Assembly (NCBI GenBank): GCA_020310875.1
Contig: CM035407.1
Location: forward strand, 221,916,496 to 221,980,495
Direction: 5' to 3'
Source of the DNA: Ceratopteris richardii
Lineage: Eukaryota > Streptophyta > Polypodiopsida > Polypodiales > Pteridaceae
Length of the DNA stretch: 64,000 bases
Positions 10,519-19,742 of this stretch are shown here, in pieces. A model generated the notes under the pieces. The model was not told where the DNA came from, searched no databases, and worked only from the letters and a program-made list of their open reading frames with translations. Numbering within the stretch: position 1 is the first letter of the stretch; each line of letters starts with the position of its first letter. The position numbers and the translations under genes were made by a program.

Positions 10519-11346
10519 CTAAGCATCATTCTTTGTCGTAGCTTTTACTTCTACCCACTTGGTTAGATAGTTTGTGGCAACAATGATATACTCAGCATGG
10601 GAACCCTTAGCTGGGGGATTAATCGGACCAACAAAGTCTATTCCCCACTTAGAGAATGCACGTCCACCCATCATAGGTTTCAGAGGCATCTCATCTTTGC
10701 GTATAGGATACTGAGTTCGCTGACAAACATCACATCTCTTCACATAGGTATGTGCATCCATGTGAAGGGTAGGCCACCACAAGCCTGCAAACAGGATTGC
10801 TTTAATCACCCTATCTGGTCCAAAATGTCCTCCTGCTACATCTTGGTGAGCAGTTTCCAAGATTTTAAGATACTCGCTCTCATGGACACATAATCTAAGG
10901 CAACCATCTTTACCACGCTTGTATAAATTATCACCAATAAGTGAGTAATCCCGGGCTTCTTGTTCTAGACTTCTTTGTCTCGTCAGGGTCATATCCTGAG
11001 GGAATGTTTCCGTCCTTAAGAAGGCTACTAAAGGTTCACTCCAATCTGGCACTATGGAAACTTGATAAAGAGTGGCATGTTCCATAGGTGGTTTAATGCA
11101 GCAGATAGGACATTCCTTGCACAACTTATGGACATCAGCTTCCATAGTCGGCCAATGCACTTCGAGTCTCCTGAGTGTCTGTAGGGTTCGTTGCTTCGAG
11201 TAGTGTTGCTCTAATGCACCTACATGTGCTAATTGTAGCCATTTAGCGTACTCGTCCTCTTCCACACAACAAGCTAGGATCCCTTGATCTGTGTGCTTGT
11301 ACATACTTCCTACCATGATATGGTACTTCTGGGCTTTTTTTATCAT
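10519..11346 (-). pseudogene. pol: Gyp-B integrase N-terminal part with two tandem H2C2 zinc modules
   Basis: Resumes immediately after the LINE insertion. Residues 41-82 form a first module: H41-x6-H48-x30-C79-x2-C82. After a spacer (D-W-S-E-P-L ... L-Y-K-R-G) comes a second module: H167-x6-H174-x30-C205-x2-C208, followed by Q-R-T-Q. The first catalytic Asp is D237 in G-I-D-F-V-G-P-I. Typical gypsy integrases have one H2C2 module; here both keep all four metal ligands and identical spacing. Gyp-C has the same pair. The frame ends at a TAG (10519) where Gyp-C has Gln. Confidence 0.9.
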
Positions 11347-13436
11347 AGAGGAAGTTCGGCAATAGCCTACTCTCCCGGACTTGAATTAAATTAAGAGAAA
11401 AACAAAGGGTACAATAGAAGGGGACTAGTGCCCACGGGACCCCCCAAATCCCACAAAGCAGGGGAAACTTGGTTGATTCTTAGGTAGCATTACAAAGAAG
11501 GTTGATCACCCTCTCGTCGCCCTCATGTGGGACCCACTTGGGTTTGAGCTTGTTGTTGATCAAAAGGAGGACTTGATGGTGCCTGAAGGGGGGGGATTTC
11601 TTACTGTTGACAATCCTTTTGCCAAGGAGGAAAAGAGATTTTTCAATCGACCACTCCCTGGGGGGGTCGCCGAAGTTGAGAGCACACCGCTCTCGCCAAA
11701 TTTTCCACAGAACTTCCCCTCTGATTGCGTTCCAGAGAGCCGCAGAGCAACCAATCGCTTCTCCCAAAAGGACTTGTTTCCAACTAAGCTGTTTCTGAGC
11801 TCTGATTTTCAGTCCAACCATCTGCCAACTTCTGTGAGAGTTGGGGCAAGTAAAGAAGATGTGTGGGACATCTTCGATTGCACGGTGGCAGCGTTTGCAC
11901 CACGGCGGGATCCCACAAATTTTGCTTGCCTTCTGGTTGGTCCAGATTCCTCGATGAAGAATTTGCCATAAGAGGACGGACTTCTTAATCTCTATAAGTG
12001 GGTGCCAGATACCCATGAATTTCATGTCCCACCGAAGCCGCGTCCAAGACAGGCACCACTTCTTGTTGAGGCTGATCTGGAGGTCAGTCGTTTCTTTGAT
12101 GTACGGGATTTTGAGTAGGCTATTTCCATTGTGCCATTTGAGACCACGCGCGTTCGGAGTATCATGTCCCATGAGAAGGCGAGTTTTGTGACGATCCCAA
12201 GCGAGGCATCTGCTTTGCAAGGTGTTCCATTCTTCGTAGGAGATGTTTATGCGAGGGTCGATATCCTCGAAGTTGATCCAACTGTTGGTGTCATGTTTCC
12301 AGAGGTGCTTCCATTTTTTGAATCCTTTGTTCCATAACTTCTTGGCGTTTTGAATGTTCCACGACTCCACACTCCGGATGCCATGAATCGGAAACCAGAT
12401 AGAGTCGTTTTGTCTGATTCCTGCCGCCCACTTCCTGTCCTCACTAATTCTTGTGAAGCTTTTGACTTTATTCCAGCCCTTCCAAAGAGAGCAAACGAGA
12501 TTGGAGCCTTTCGGGAAGACGGGTATCGGGGAGAATAGCAGGGTCATGATGTCGAGGTTCTTCCAGTTCGGGGACCCCGTGAGGGCCAACTCATTTTTGT
12601 TTCTGAAGATCAGCTTGGCCCACGAGGCCTCCCTATTGCACCAAGCTTTAATCATCCATTTGGCTGCCAGCTTGTTAGCCATACACCCAATGTCCAGGAT
12701 GCCAAGCCCCCCGCTCTCTCTAGGGCTGGTGCAGATGGCCCATTTGATTTTAGGCACCCCCCTTCTGTTATGATCACCTGTCCAAAGAAAGTTTCTGCAG
12801 ATGCAATTCAATTTGGACAGGCCTTGCTCATTCGGTCTCCAGCAAGAAAGGAAATAGATGGTAGACGAGAGGAGGAACGTGTTGATAACCATCGCCCGTC
12901 CAGCGAGATTGATTTGCATAACTCTCCAGTAATTGAGCTTGTTTTCAAGTTTAGCCAGCACCCAACTCCATCGCTGCTCCATAGAGACGCCAAATCCCAA
13001 GGGGATTCCAAGCAGCCGAAAGATTTGGCCCTGCGGAATGATTTGACAGCCATGATCAATGAGGAGGCCAGGTTGATGTCCCACGATGGCCCTAAAGGCG
13101 GTCTTATTGTGGTTGATTTTGGATCCAGAGGCCTCACAAAAGGTATCAAGACACCTCCAGAAAGTCTCCAGGCTGGTATTATCATTGTGAACGAACGCGT
13201 TCATATCGTCAGCAAAAAGTCTCATAATGATTTGACTGTGGTCGTGAGGTAGTTGGAGGCCTTTGATATTGCCAGCCTCCACATGGTGAGCCACGAGTCT
13301 GCTCAGCCCCTCAGTGGCGATGGCAAAGAGAAGGGGGGCAAGAGGGCACCCTTGTCTAATAGATCTTTTAAGATGGATCGCCTTCGAAAGTTTGCCGTTA
13401 ACGTTAATTTGGGTCGTTGCGTTGCTACCTCCCTAT
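11345..13436 (-). mobile_element. 5'-truncated L1-type LINE inserted in Gyp-B pol
   Basis: Minus-strand LINE 3' part: RT from about motif N-V-N-G-K through F-A-D-D, thumb, zf-RVT domain, a 3' UTR (11479-11345) and an A-rich end. Gyp-B sequence on the two sides (13437 and 11340) joins to give the uninterrupted order seen in Gyp-C, so this is a nested insertion. TATC (+ strand) occurs at both edges (11341-11344 and 13434-13437) and may be a very short target duplication, but the exact ends are uncertain. The 3' UTR resembles LINE-H at 49070-49235. Confidence 0.9.
11480..13294 (-). CDS. LINE ORF2 C-terminal part (RT palm, thumb, zf-RVT)
   Basis: 604 codons from the first internal Met, open upstream to the truncation at about 13433. 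It covers the RT active site in R-L-F-A-D-D-M-N (F-A-D-D in place of Y-A-D-D), the thumb region, and the block E-S-G-G-L-G-I-L-D typical of plant LINE thumbs. The zf-RVT domain near the C-terminus has W-C-K-R-C-H and H-I-F-F-T-C-P. ORF2 would reverse transcribe LINE RNA at a nicked target. Endonuclease and the N-terminal RT fingers are missing through 5' truncation, so it is not active. The absence of internal stops contrasts with the decayed LINE-H and with the host Gyp-B. Confidence 0.93.
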   Translation of the reverse strand: MAHHVEAGNIKGLQLPHDHSQIIMRLFADDMNAFVHNDNTSLETFWRCLDTFCEASGSKINHNKTAFRAIVGHQPGLLIDHGCQIIPQGQIFRLLGIPLGFGVSMEQRWSWVLAKLENKLNYWRVMQINLAGRAMVINTFLLSSTIYFLSCWRPNEQGLSKLNCICRNFLWTGDHNRRGVPKIKWAICTSPRESGGLGILDIGCMANKLAAKWMIKAWCNREASWAKLIFRNKNELALTGSPNWKNLDIMTLLFSPIPVFPKGSNLVCSLWKGWNKVKSFTRISEDRKWAAGIRQNDSIWFPIHGIRSVESWNIQNAKKLWNKGFKKWKHLWKHDTNSWINFEDIDPRINISYEEWNTLQSRCLAWDRHKTRLLMGHDTPNARGLKWHNGNSLLKIPYIKETTDLQISLNKKWCLSWTRLRWDMKFMGIWHPLIEIKKSVLLWQILHRGIWTNQKASKICGIPPWCKRCHRAIEDVPHIFFTCPNSHRSWQMVGLKIRAQKQLSWKQVLLGEAIGCSAALWNAIRGEVLWKIWRERCALNFGDPPREWSIEKSLFLLGKRIVNSKKSPPFRHHQVLLLINNKLKPKWVPHEGDERVINLLCNAT

Positions 13437-14085
13437 CTTGAGTGTTTATGACTAGGTGGTTAGGCCCGTATGTCAACACTGGCACTAATGGCTTAGCCCA
13501 CTGAGGTACAACTTCCAAATTAAACAAGTAAGCATCAGGAAGGTCATCTGATACTCCTTGTGGGGCTTCTCCAGATGTGAGCCTAGAGAGGTGGTCTGCT
13601 CTCAAGTGAGTCCTCCCTTTCCTTACCACAACTTCAAAATCATATTCCATTAGTAAGAGGAACCATCTTACTAATCTACCTGTATTGCATGGTTTGTTCA
13701 CGAGATATAACAATGCTTGATGGTCAGTAAAGAATTTAAATTTATTTGCAAGCAAATAGTGTCTAAACTTTTTAACTGCATATACCATGCCTAATCCCTC
13801 TCGTTCACTGGTGGTATAGTTTCGTTCAGCTGCATTCAACTGTCTACTAGCATAGGCAATTGGAAGATCCATATTACCTTCGCCCGTAGGTTGTGCAAGC
13901 ACACATCCAATAGCATATTTGGATGCATCCACGTGAACATGAAAGGGCTTATTCCAATCTCGTGTGGTCAAGATTGGTGCTGAACACAATCTCCTTTTGA
14001 GTTCGTGGAAAGAGTTTTCACATTCATCGGTCCACTCGAAGTTAGTCAAAAGTCCATACAGAGGCTTTGCAATGATGGCATACAT
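13437..14085 (-). pseudogene. pol: Gyp-B RNase H domain
   Basis: Follows RT in the same frame after a TGA at 14098. The domain shows V-H-V-D-A-S-K (first catalytic Asp), T-S-E-R-E (Glu), F-T-D-H-Q-A-L (Asp) and R-A-D-H-L-S-R (Asp), so all acidic residues are kept. It then runs into the linker D-A-Y-L-F-N-L-E and is cut by the LINE at about 13437. The apparent extension to 13303 is antisense LINE sequence. RNase H degrades the RNA strand during cDNA synthesis. Confidence 0.92.
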
Positions 14086-14097
14086 GTGTATAAACCG

Positions 14098-15258
14098 TCA
14101 GTAATAACCACAATGCCCCATGAAAGCTTGTACTTCCTTGACGTTCTTTGGCCTAGGTAACTCTGCTATGGCTCTCACTTTCTCTTCATCAGTGGATATG
14201 CCATTCTTTGACACTATGTGCCCTAGAATCTTGCCTTGCCTGACCATGAACCAGACTTGATATTCTCTGCCTGACCATGAACCAGACTTGCCTGACCATG
14301 AACCAGACTTTTCTGGGTTCAACCAGACTTGATATTCTCTGCATTTGTCAAAGGTTTGCTTGAGTTCAGGTATATGTGTATTTCTCATGTTGGAATGAGC
14401 ATAGAGATCGTCAACATAGACGTCTAAATTCTTCCTCAAGAACTCTTTGAACACATGACACATCAGTCTCTGGAAGGTAGCAGGGGCATTGGTAAGCCCA
14501 AATGGCATTACTCTAAAGGCAAATATGCCCCACTCTGTGGCAAAAGCCATTTTATGCTGATCTTCTGGGGCTATGGCTACCTGATTGTAGCCCGAAAATC
14601 CATCAAGGAAGCTGTAGACTTCCTTGCCTGCTACCCTTTCTAATAGATGCTCGATAATTGGAAGTGGATAGTTATCTCGAATTGTGGCTGCATTAACCTT
14701 CTTCAAGTTAATGCACACACGTAGCTTTCCATTCTTCTTGGGCACAACTACAATGGGGGATACCCACTCAGTGTGCTCAATTTCATAAATAAATCCAGCT
14801 TCTACCAGTCTATCTATCTCCTCTTTGATCTTAGCAACATAATTATCGTTATATGTATATGGTTTCTGTTTAGAGGGTTTCGCCTCTGAGGTCATGGGAA
14901 TTGTGTGTGAGCATATGTCTGGGTCAACACCTTTCAAATCCTTGTAACTCCAAGCGAATACGTCTTTGTATTCTCTTAGCAAGGCTATCAATTCATGCTC
15001 TTCGTCTTCTGTCAGGTCATGCCCTATGTAGGTGCATCGCTCTTCTCCTTCTTCCATGGCTACAACTATTTTCTTGGTGGTTTCTTTGTTATCATAGGCC
15101 TCTTCTGATTGAGCCTCACGTTTTGGCATCCTTACCATGACTCTCCTATCGTCTATCTCATACTCTTTAAAGTTTTCAGGGACCTCAAACAAAGATTCTT
15201 CCTCTTCTGGTGTGACTTCTCTCTTCTTTCTTTTCTTTCCTTCATCCTTAGGGATCAC
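14098..15258 (-). pseudogene. pol: Gyp-B reverse transcriptase
   Basis: Covers RT with V-V-P-K-K-N-G-K-L-R-V-C, palm F-L-D219-G-F-S-G-Y, M-P-F-G-L-T-N-A-P and Y-V-D-D (residues 281-284). An insertion of short repeats at 14241-14342 adds the S-G-S-W-S-G segments between N-P-E-K and F-M-V-R-Q; sister copies lack it. The frame ends at a TGA directly before R-F-I-H-M-Y, where Gyp-A has an Arg codon. The part before residue 100 is a charged linker also seen in A and C. Confidence 0.93.
14241..14342. repeat. Short tandem/dispersed repeats inserted in Gyp-B RT
   Basis: TGACCATGAACCAGACTT occurs three times (14241-14258, 14272-14289, 14293-14310), and CAGACTTGATATTCTCTGC occurs at both ends (about 14252 and 14324). 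Gyp-A and Gyp-C lack the extra copies. It looks like local replication slippage or template switching and keeps the reading frame. Confidence 0.9.
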
Positions 15259-15300
15259 TTGTGTGGCTAACCTTACATCATTTGTAAACTCTCCGTGTCT

Positions 15301-15711
15301 CTAGGGTTGAATTTCTACTTCATAGAAGTATTCTTCATCTGATGCAAAGGGTGGGTCCATAATGATTGACTCTAGATCGGAGTCACTTGCATCCTCAAAT
15401 GCATCAGGGCTAGGTTCGCACTCTTCTAAAACTGCATCTCCCATGATTGGCTCTATGGAGAAAACTGATATGTCATAACCATCCTCATCACAGTGTGGTG
15501 TCCATTGTTCTTCATTGATGGCTACATCCATGGTTGCTAGGATCTCTGCCCAGCCGTGGGGTTCAAATTCTTCATCAGGAAATACTACAGGTGCATAGCC
15601 TAGGTCTTGAATGGATCTATGGGTTTCTTTTGCACCTATCTCTCTGGCCTTTTCTCTCTTCTCTTCTTCCACTGCCACTTTACACATCCATAAGTGAGTG
15701 TCTTCATGCAT
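15301..15711 (-). pseudogene. Gyp-B acidic linker between PR1 and RT
   Basis: 137 codons in the same frame as RT, ended by a TAG after I-Q-P. Contains F-P-D-E-E-F-E-P-H-G-W and P-H-C-D-E-D-G-Y-D-I-S, and is strongly acidic toward the end. The same blocks occur in Gyp-A and Gyp-C. No enzyme motif; probably a spacer of the Pol precursor. Confidence 0.7.
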
Positions 15712-16712
15712 CCATGAGGACCTGATCCCATGGAGTGCACAGACTCTGTACCATCTTTGGCTCTATGAATAGGATTCCATTGGATAGGAGGGACATCTCT
15801 ATGAGAGTAATCTTTGAGATTAACCTTGGTCGTGACACCTAGGTGTTGCAAATACAAGGAATTGGTTCCCCAATCTTGTACCACTTGCAACTGGCGCATA
15901 AATGGTCTTCCCAAAATCATCTCATAGGCATGGTTCTTGCTAAAATCACAGATAGCAAACATGTGCTCAAACTCTACACCACATGTAGTGAGAGTTATTC
16001 CTTCTAGTAAACCTAGGGGTCTCTCTATGTGACCATCAGCCATCTGCAATTTCATCCTCGTGGGCCTGGGTGCTGGCTTGCCCCAACGCTTCCATAGGGA
16101 AGTGGTAGCAATTGCGACTCCTGCACCAGAGTCCAGAATTGCCTTGGTTGTGTATCGTTGATGGGTGATGGGAAGATAAGTGTTTCCTTCTTCCCCTTCA
16201 CTCATGTCTCCTATCTTGTCCAAAGGTATCTCTGGCACTGTGCGATGAGATCCAACCTGGGAACAAGGTTTTGCTATCTCTGGTACTTGTTTGGCTACAT
16301 GTTTCCATAGCTCTGGCCTTACTTTGAGTAGCTCTTCTAAAGTGAGGTTACACTGCACTTTAGTGTTTTTCACTACCTCCGTATTCCTAGGTATTATCAA
16401 GTTTTCGTTTCTGACTATGACTGTGGGTGCTCTCATACAAGTGGACTTAGCTTCCCATGGGCCTATGAAGTGGGGTAATTCATGTAAAGAATTAGACTCA
16501 AAGTCTAATCTCTCTTGAGGCTGGGTGCTCTCCTGCTCTCCATAAATGGAGGGAATATCTTGTGGGAATTGATCATGTGCATCATCCACAAGTTCAATGG
16601 GAGGAGGGACTTCACTTTCTTTAGTCCATTTGTCTTCTTGAATCTCTCGTAGGAATTCTGGTGTGAACCGATTCATAGAAGAAGATGTGTCTGGCTCCGT
16701 AGAGTTAGGCAC
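15712..16712 (-). pseudogene. Gyp-B first aspartic protease (PR1)
   Basis: Open frame of 358 codons to 15636. The catalytic motif A-I-L-D194-S-G-A-G has its Asp codon at about 16131-16133, and M-I-L-G-R-P-F-M marks the C-terminal end of the fold. The N-terminal 150 residues are linker with acidic and proline-rich patches. The last 25 codons overlap the acidic linker, which is in another frame, pointing to a frameshift near 15711. PR1 lies upstream of RT as in ordinary gypsy elements and retains its active-site triplet. Confidence 0.88.
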
Positions 16713-16758
16713 ATAGGCTTCCTGGGCAAGAAGGTTTTCTCTTTCGCTTGCCTTGCCC

Positions 16759-17284
16759 TTATCCCAAGAGGCGGGTTCCTTTTCTGATTGTGCAATTAGC
16801 CTCTATTCTTTCTAAGAGTTCTTCAAAGTGCAACTGTGTCTTAGCTGAGCTAGAGATGTTAAAGAGGCAGCTGGCTTCGAACATGGTTTGAGCCAATTCC
16901 ACCATCTTAGCACAAATTTTGGTTCGTTCGAGCTCTAGTTCTGCTCTAGGGTAACACTTTTCATGATCGATTACGTTTGGCCCTTCTTGGATTTTGGCCT
17001 GATATGCTTTGAGCATCATATATGGTCCTCAGGAGTGGGATCTGCTAGGACTGATCCTACTCTAGGGGTGGTGGAGTAGCATGAGGCGGGTTGGAAGGTG
17101 GTGGGTCGGATGGAGATGGGAATGGTGGAGGTGGGGTAGTGTGAGAGGGAGTTTGAGATGTGAGTTCAACTATCTTGGCTCTTGTTCCTCTGAGACTTTC
17201 CTCGAGCACACTCATTTTCTTAGCCCATTGCCTTTTCATCCTTTCTCGACTATCCCTCCAAGCTCTAGTCCGTTTCTTGGTCAT
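16759..17284 (-). pseudogene. Gyp-B gag-pol linker fragments
   Basis: Two pieces, 17284-17057 and 17019-16759, match Gyp-A 3480-4000. The first has a basic segment (K-K-R-T-R-A-W-R-D) and a proline-rich tail; the second has M-V-E-L-A-Q-T-M-F-E-A. Frameshifts near 17290, 17065 and 17030 separate them. No domain recognised. Confidence 0.65.
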
Positions 17285-17297
17285 GCTCTCTGTTTCA

Positions 17298-17897
17298 CTA
17301 ACATCTGAGCTCTTTTCCTAGCCTACCCCTTGGTGCCTGAGCTCTAGTGACTACCTGTACTGGTGCAGTGGACGTCACACTTCCTGTAGAGTCTACTACT
17401 AACCCAATAACAGTGATAGGAGTGATTTTTGGCATATTATTGGGGTTCTTTGGACAATCTCGTAAGAGATGCTCCTTTCCACAATCTTGGCAAAAGCCTT
17501 GAATTGTCACTGACTGGGGTTGTGTAGGTGGAGGTAAGGGACAATCACGAATGAGGTGATCTCCCTGACATCTGTAGCATGGTACTCTAGGGAATGGGGG
17601 TCTTACCTGTCTAGGTTGGGGTCTAGAGTTAGGGTTTGTGTACATTACATTTGTGTACTCTAGCTCCCAACTAGGTTCACTTGGTTCTTCACTGTAGTAG
17701 GGCTCACCATGTTCAGGAGATTGCATGTAGTAAGCCTGGGGACTATCAATATGTGTAGAATCAAAGCTATGGTCACTAGGATCACTTTCTGAAAGCAATG
17801 GTGTTATTGGCACTATAGCTCTATTCAAATTCTCTTCTGCAGCTGCATACTTTACCGGAATTACATTAGTTGGGGCAGGGGGTTGTTGTGCTAGCAC
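17298..17897 (-). pseudogene. gag: Gyp-B gag C-terminal part with two zinc knuckles
   Basis: In frame with the main gag ORF, from which it is separated only by the TAG at 18018; the intervening stretch is rich in Gln, Tyr and Pro. Two knuckles follow: C-Y-R-C-Q-G-D-H-L-I-R-D-C and C-Q-D-C-G-K-E-H-L-L-R-D-C. Both have spacing CX2CX3HX4C. Together with the one in the main ORF this gives three short-spaced knuckles. The frame ends near 17298 by a one-base shift relative to Gyp-A. Confidence 0.85.
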
Positions 17898-18017
17898 AGG
17901 TTGAGGCCTTTGTTGGTTTTGGTATTGTGGTTGGTAGGTTTGTTGAGGCCTAGCATACTGCTGCGGTGGGTATTGGTTCTGGTATCTTCCTTGTTGAGGG
18001 TATGGTTGTGGGTACGT

Positions 18018-19742
18018 CTACCTAACTGCTTGCTTATTGTAGGGGCAATCTTGTGCGGTGTGATTGGTGTACCTCCGTTCTATGGTGCAATACTGGCTAC
18101 TAGGATTTACTTGGGGTTGAGCCATAATGGGACATACATTCACCATGTGGTCACCACCGCAAGTATAGCATCTCTTTACTGGGGCAAATCTTGGAATTTT
18201 TTTGCTAGAGACACCTAGTTTTTGAGCTACCTTTTCTGCGAGTTCCTCAATAGATGTAGATTGTGTGGAAGAAAAGCTAGAGGCACTATCTGAATCTTTA
18301 TAGATTTTGGAAAGATCTAACTCTTCCCCTAGGTTATCCTCTATGTCAATGCACATGCGTACGCACTCTTCAATGGTCCTAGGGTCTTTCAAGTACACAT
18401 ATGACCTCAATTTGGTACTTAGCAATCCATCCAAGAATAATGCCACCTGTTTGGCTGGTGTGGGTAACTCTGGAACAGGGCATCTCTCTAGGTATTGCCT
18501 AAATCTTCTTCCTGCAAGTCTCACGGTCTCTTGAGGGGTCTGCTTGAAGCTATGTATCAATGAGGAAGTATTATGCCTTATGCCACTTTTAGAGAATTCA
18601 GTGATGAAGGCCTCTAAGAGTTGGTCTATGCTCCTGAACTGTCTCTCATTCAATGGTTGAAACCACGTAAGGGCTGTGTTCCTAAGGGTTAGACCAAAGG
18701 CATTATACTGCGTGAATAGGTCCTCAATTTGTTCAGCTCTCAAGACTTGCCTAAACTCAGCCACATGATCATATGGGTCTCCTGTGCCATCGAAGTAGTT
18801 CTTCATGGACTTAACCAGCTGTGTAGGTCTCAATGTTCTGGTGTGTTCCCTAGGCCTTGGCAGAGGGAAATCATCAGCATTCCTTTGGTTCCTTGGGGCT
18901 CTAAGTCCCTCAGGTTCCTCTTTATTTGTTTCTGTTCTCGTTCTTTCTCTTCCCACTGGATTGGCAAAGCTTACCTCAGGTCTATCTCTATGTCTGTCTC
19001 TTTGAGCTCCATGAGCTTGGGATGTTCCAGCTCCTAGGTGACCAAAGGACACATTCGATCTTGGTTGGGGGAAAATAAATTCACCTTTCCAAGTGTAAGC
19101 ATGCCTATCATTTTCTGTAACCACAAAGATCCTCTCTAAAGCGTGATCTAAGTAGGTCACTCTGCCCGGGCTATCAGGATCTTTGAACTCATATATCATG
19201 ATTGTTCCTACCTCATTCGGCTGATCGGATCGATACCTCCAAAAGGCTTCATCAGTCTCACGGTTCAGGAGTAGATCTATGCTCTTATTGTCTTGGGAAA
19301 TCCACTTTGGTGTAATAATCCTAGTGAGAACAGATTTGCCTCGGGGGGTTCTAGGTTCTACACCCATGTTTCCTTGCTCTAGGTCACCTATGTCCACCTC
19401 AGGGATCACATTCCCGAATTCATCTGTCCTGTCTGGGTGACTAGTGACTACATATATTGTTCCTTCTTTGTCCAAGTATGCTCCATTTTCAAACTTGACA
19501 GCTGGGTGCTCTATTCCAATGGATTGGTCAGGGTTTTTGATCTGGACCACAGATCTTCCTAGGCCATCCTCATAGATGCTAGCACCTAATCGGTTGGTCC
19601 TAAGGTATTCGAGTTGCGTCTTGTAAGGGCCTTCTACCCTATGTAAATATGGCACACCTGAACTTCCTGTAGGTCTTTCCATACCGTGGGACATCTCTGA
19701 CTCACTAGTTTCAGAGCTAGGGTAGTGCGAATAATGGCTCAA
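18018..19742 (-). CDS. gag: Gyp-B Gag
   Basis: 574 codons from ATG 19742, the first Met of a long open frame. Residues 1-300 are a family-specific N-terminus, partly shared with Gyp-E (V-Q-I-K-N-P-D, L-D-K-E-G-T-I-Y). Residues about 302-425 form the retrotransposon Gag core (Y-F-D-G-T-G-D-P-Y, L-T-W-F-Q, R-R-F-R-Q-Y-L-E-R-C). A zinc knuckle C525-Y-T-C-G-G-D-H532-M-V-N-V-C537 follows. The frame stops at a TAG (18018) before the Gln/Tyr-rich stretch and two more knuckles. The stop could be a mutation or a natural readthrough site; Gyp-A and E are too degraded to decide. Confidence 0.88.
   Translation of the reverse strand: MSHYSHYPSSETSESEMSHGMERPTGSSGVPYLHRVEGPYKTQLEYLRTNRLGASIYEDGLGRSVVQIKNPDQSIGIEHPAVKFENGAYLDKEGTIYVVTSHPDRTDEFGNVIPEVDIGDLEQGNMGVEPRTPRGKSVLTRIITPKWISQDNKSIDLLLNRETDEAFWRYRSDQPNEVGTIMIYEFKDPDSPGRVTYLDHALERIFVVTENDRHAYTWKGEFIFPQPRSNVSFGHLGAGTSQAHGAQRDRHRDRPEVSFANPVGRERTRTETNKEEPEGLRAPRNQRNADDFPLPRPREHTRTLRPTQLVKSMKNYFDGTGDPYDHVAEFRQVLRAEQIEDLFTQYNAFGLTLRNTALTWFQPLNERQFRSIDQLLEAFITEFSKSGIRHNTSSLIHSFKQTPQETVRLAGRRFRQYLERCPVPELPTPAKQVALFLDGLLSTKLRSYVYLKDPRTIEECVRMCIDIEDNLGEELDLSKIYKDSDSASSFSSTQSTSIEELAEKVAQKLGVSSKKIPRFAPVKRCYTCGGDHMVNVCPIMAQPQVNPSSQYCTIERRYTNHTAQDCPYNKQAVR

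Noticed and set aside
11525-13252. Several + strand ORFs of 60-160 codons
   Set aside because: All are antisense to the intact LINE ORF and match no family.
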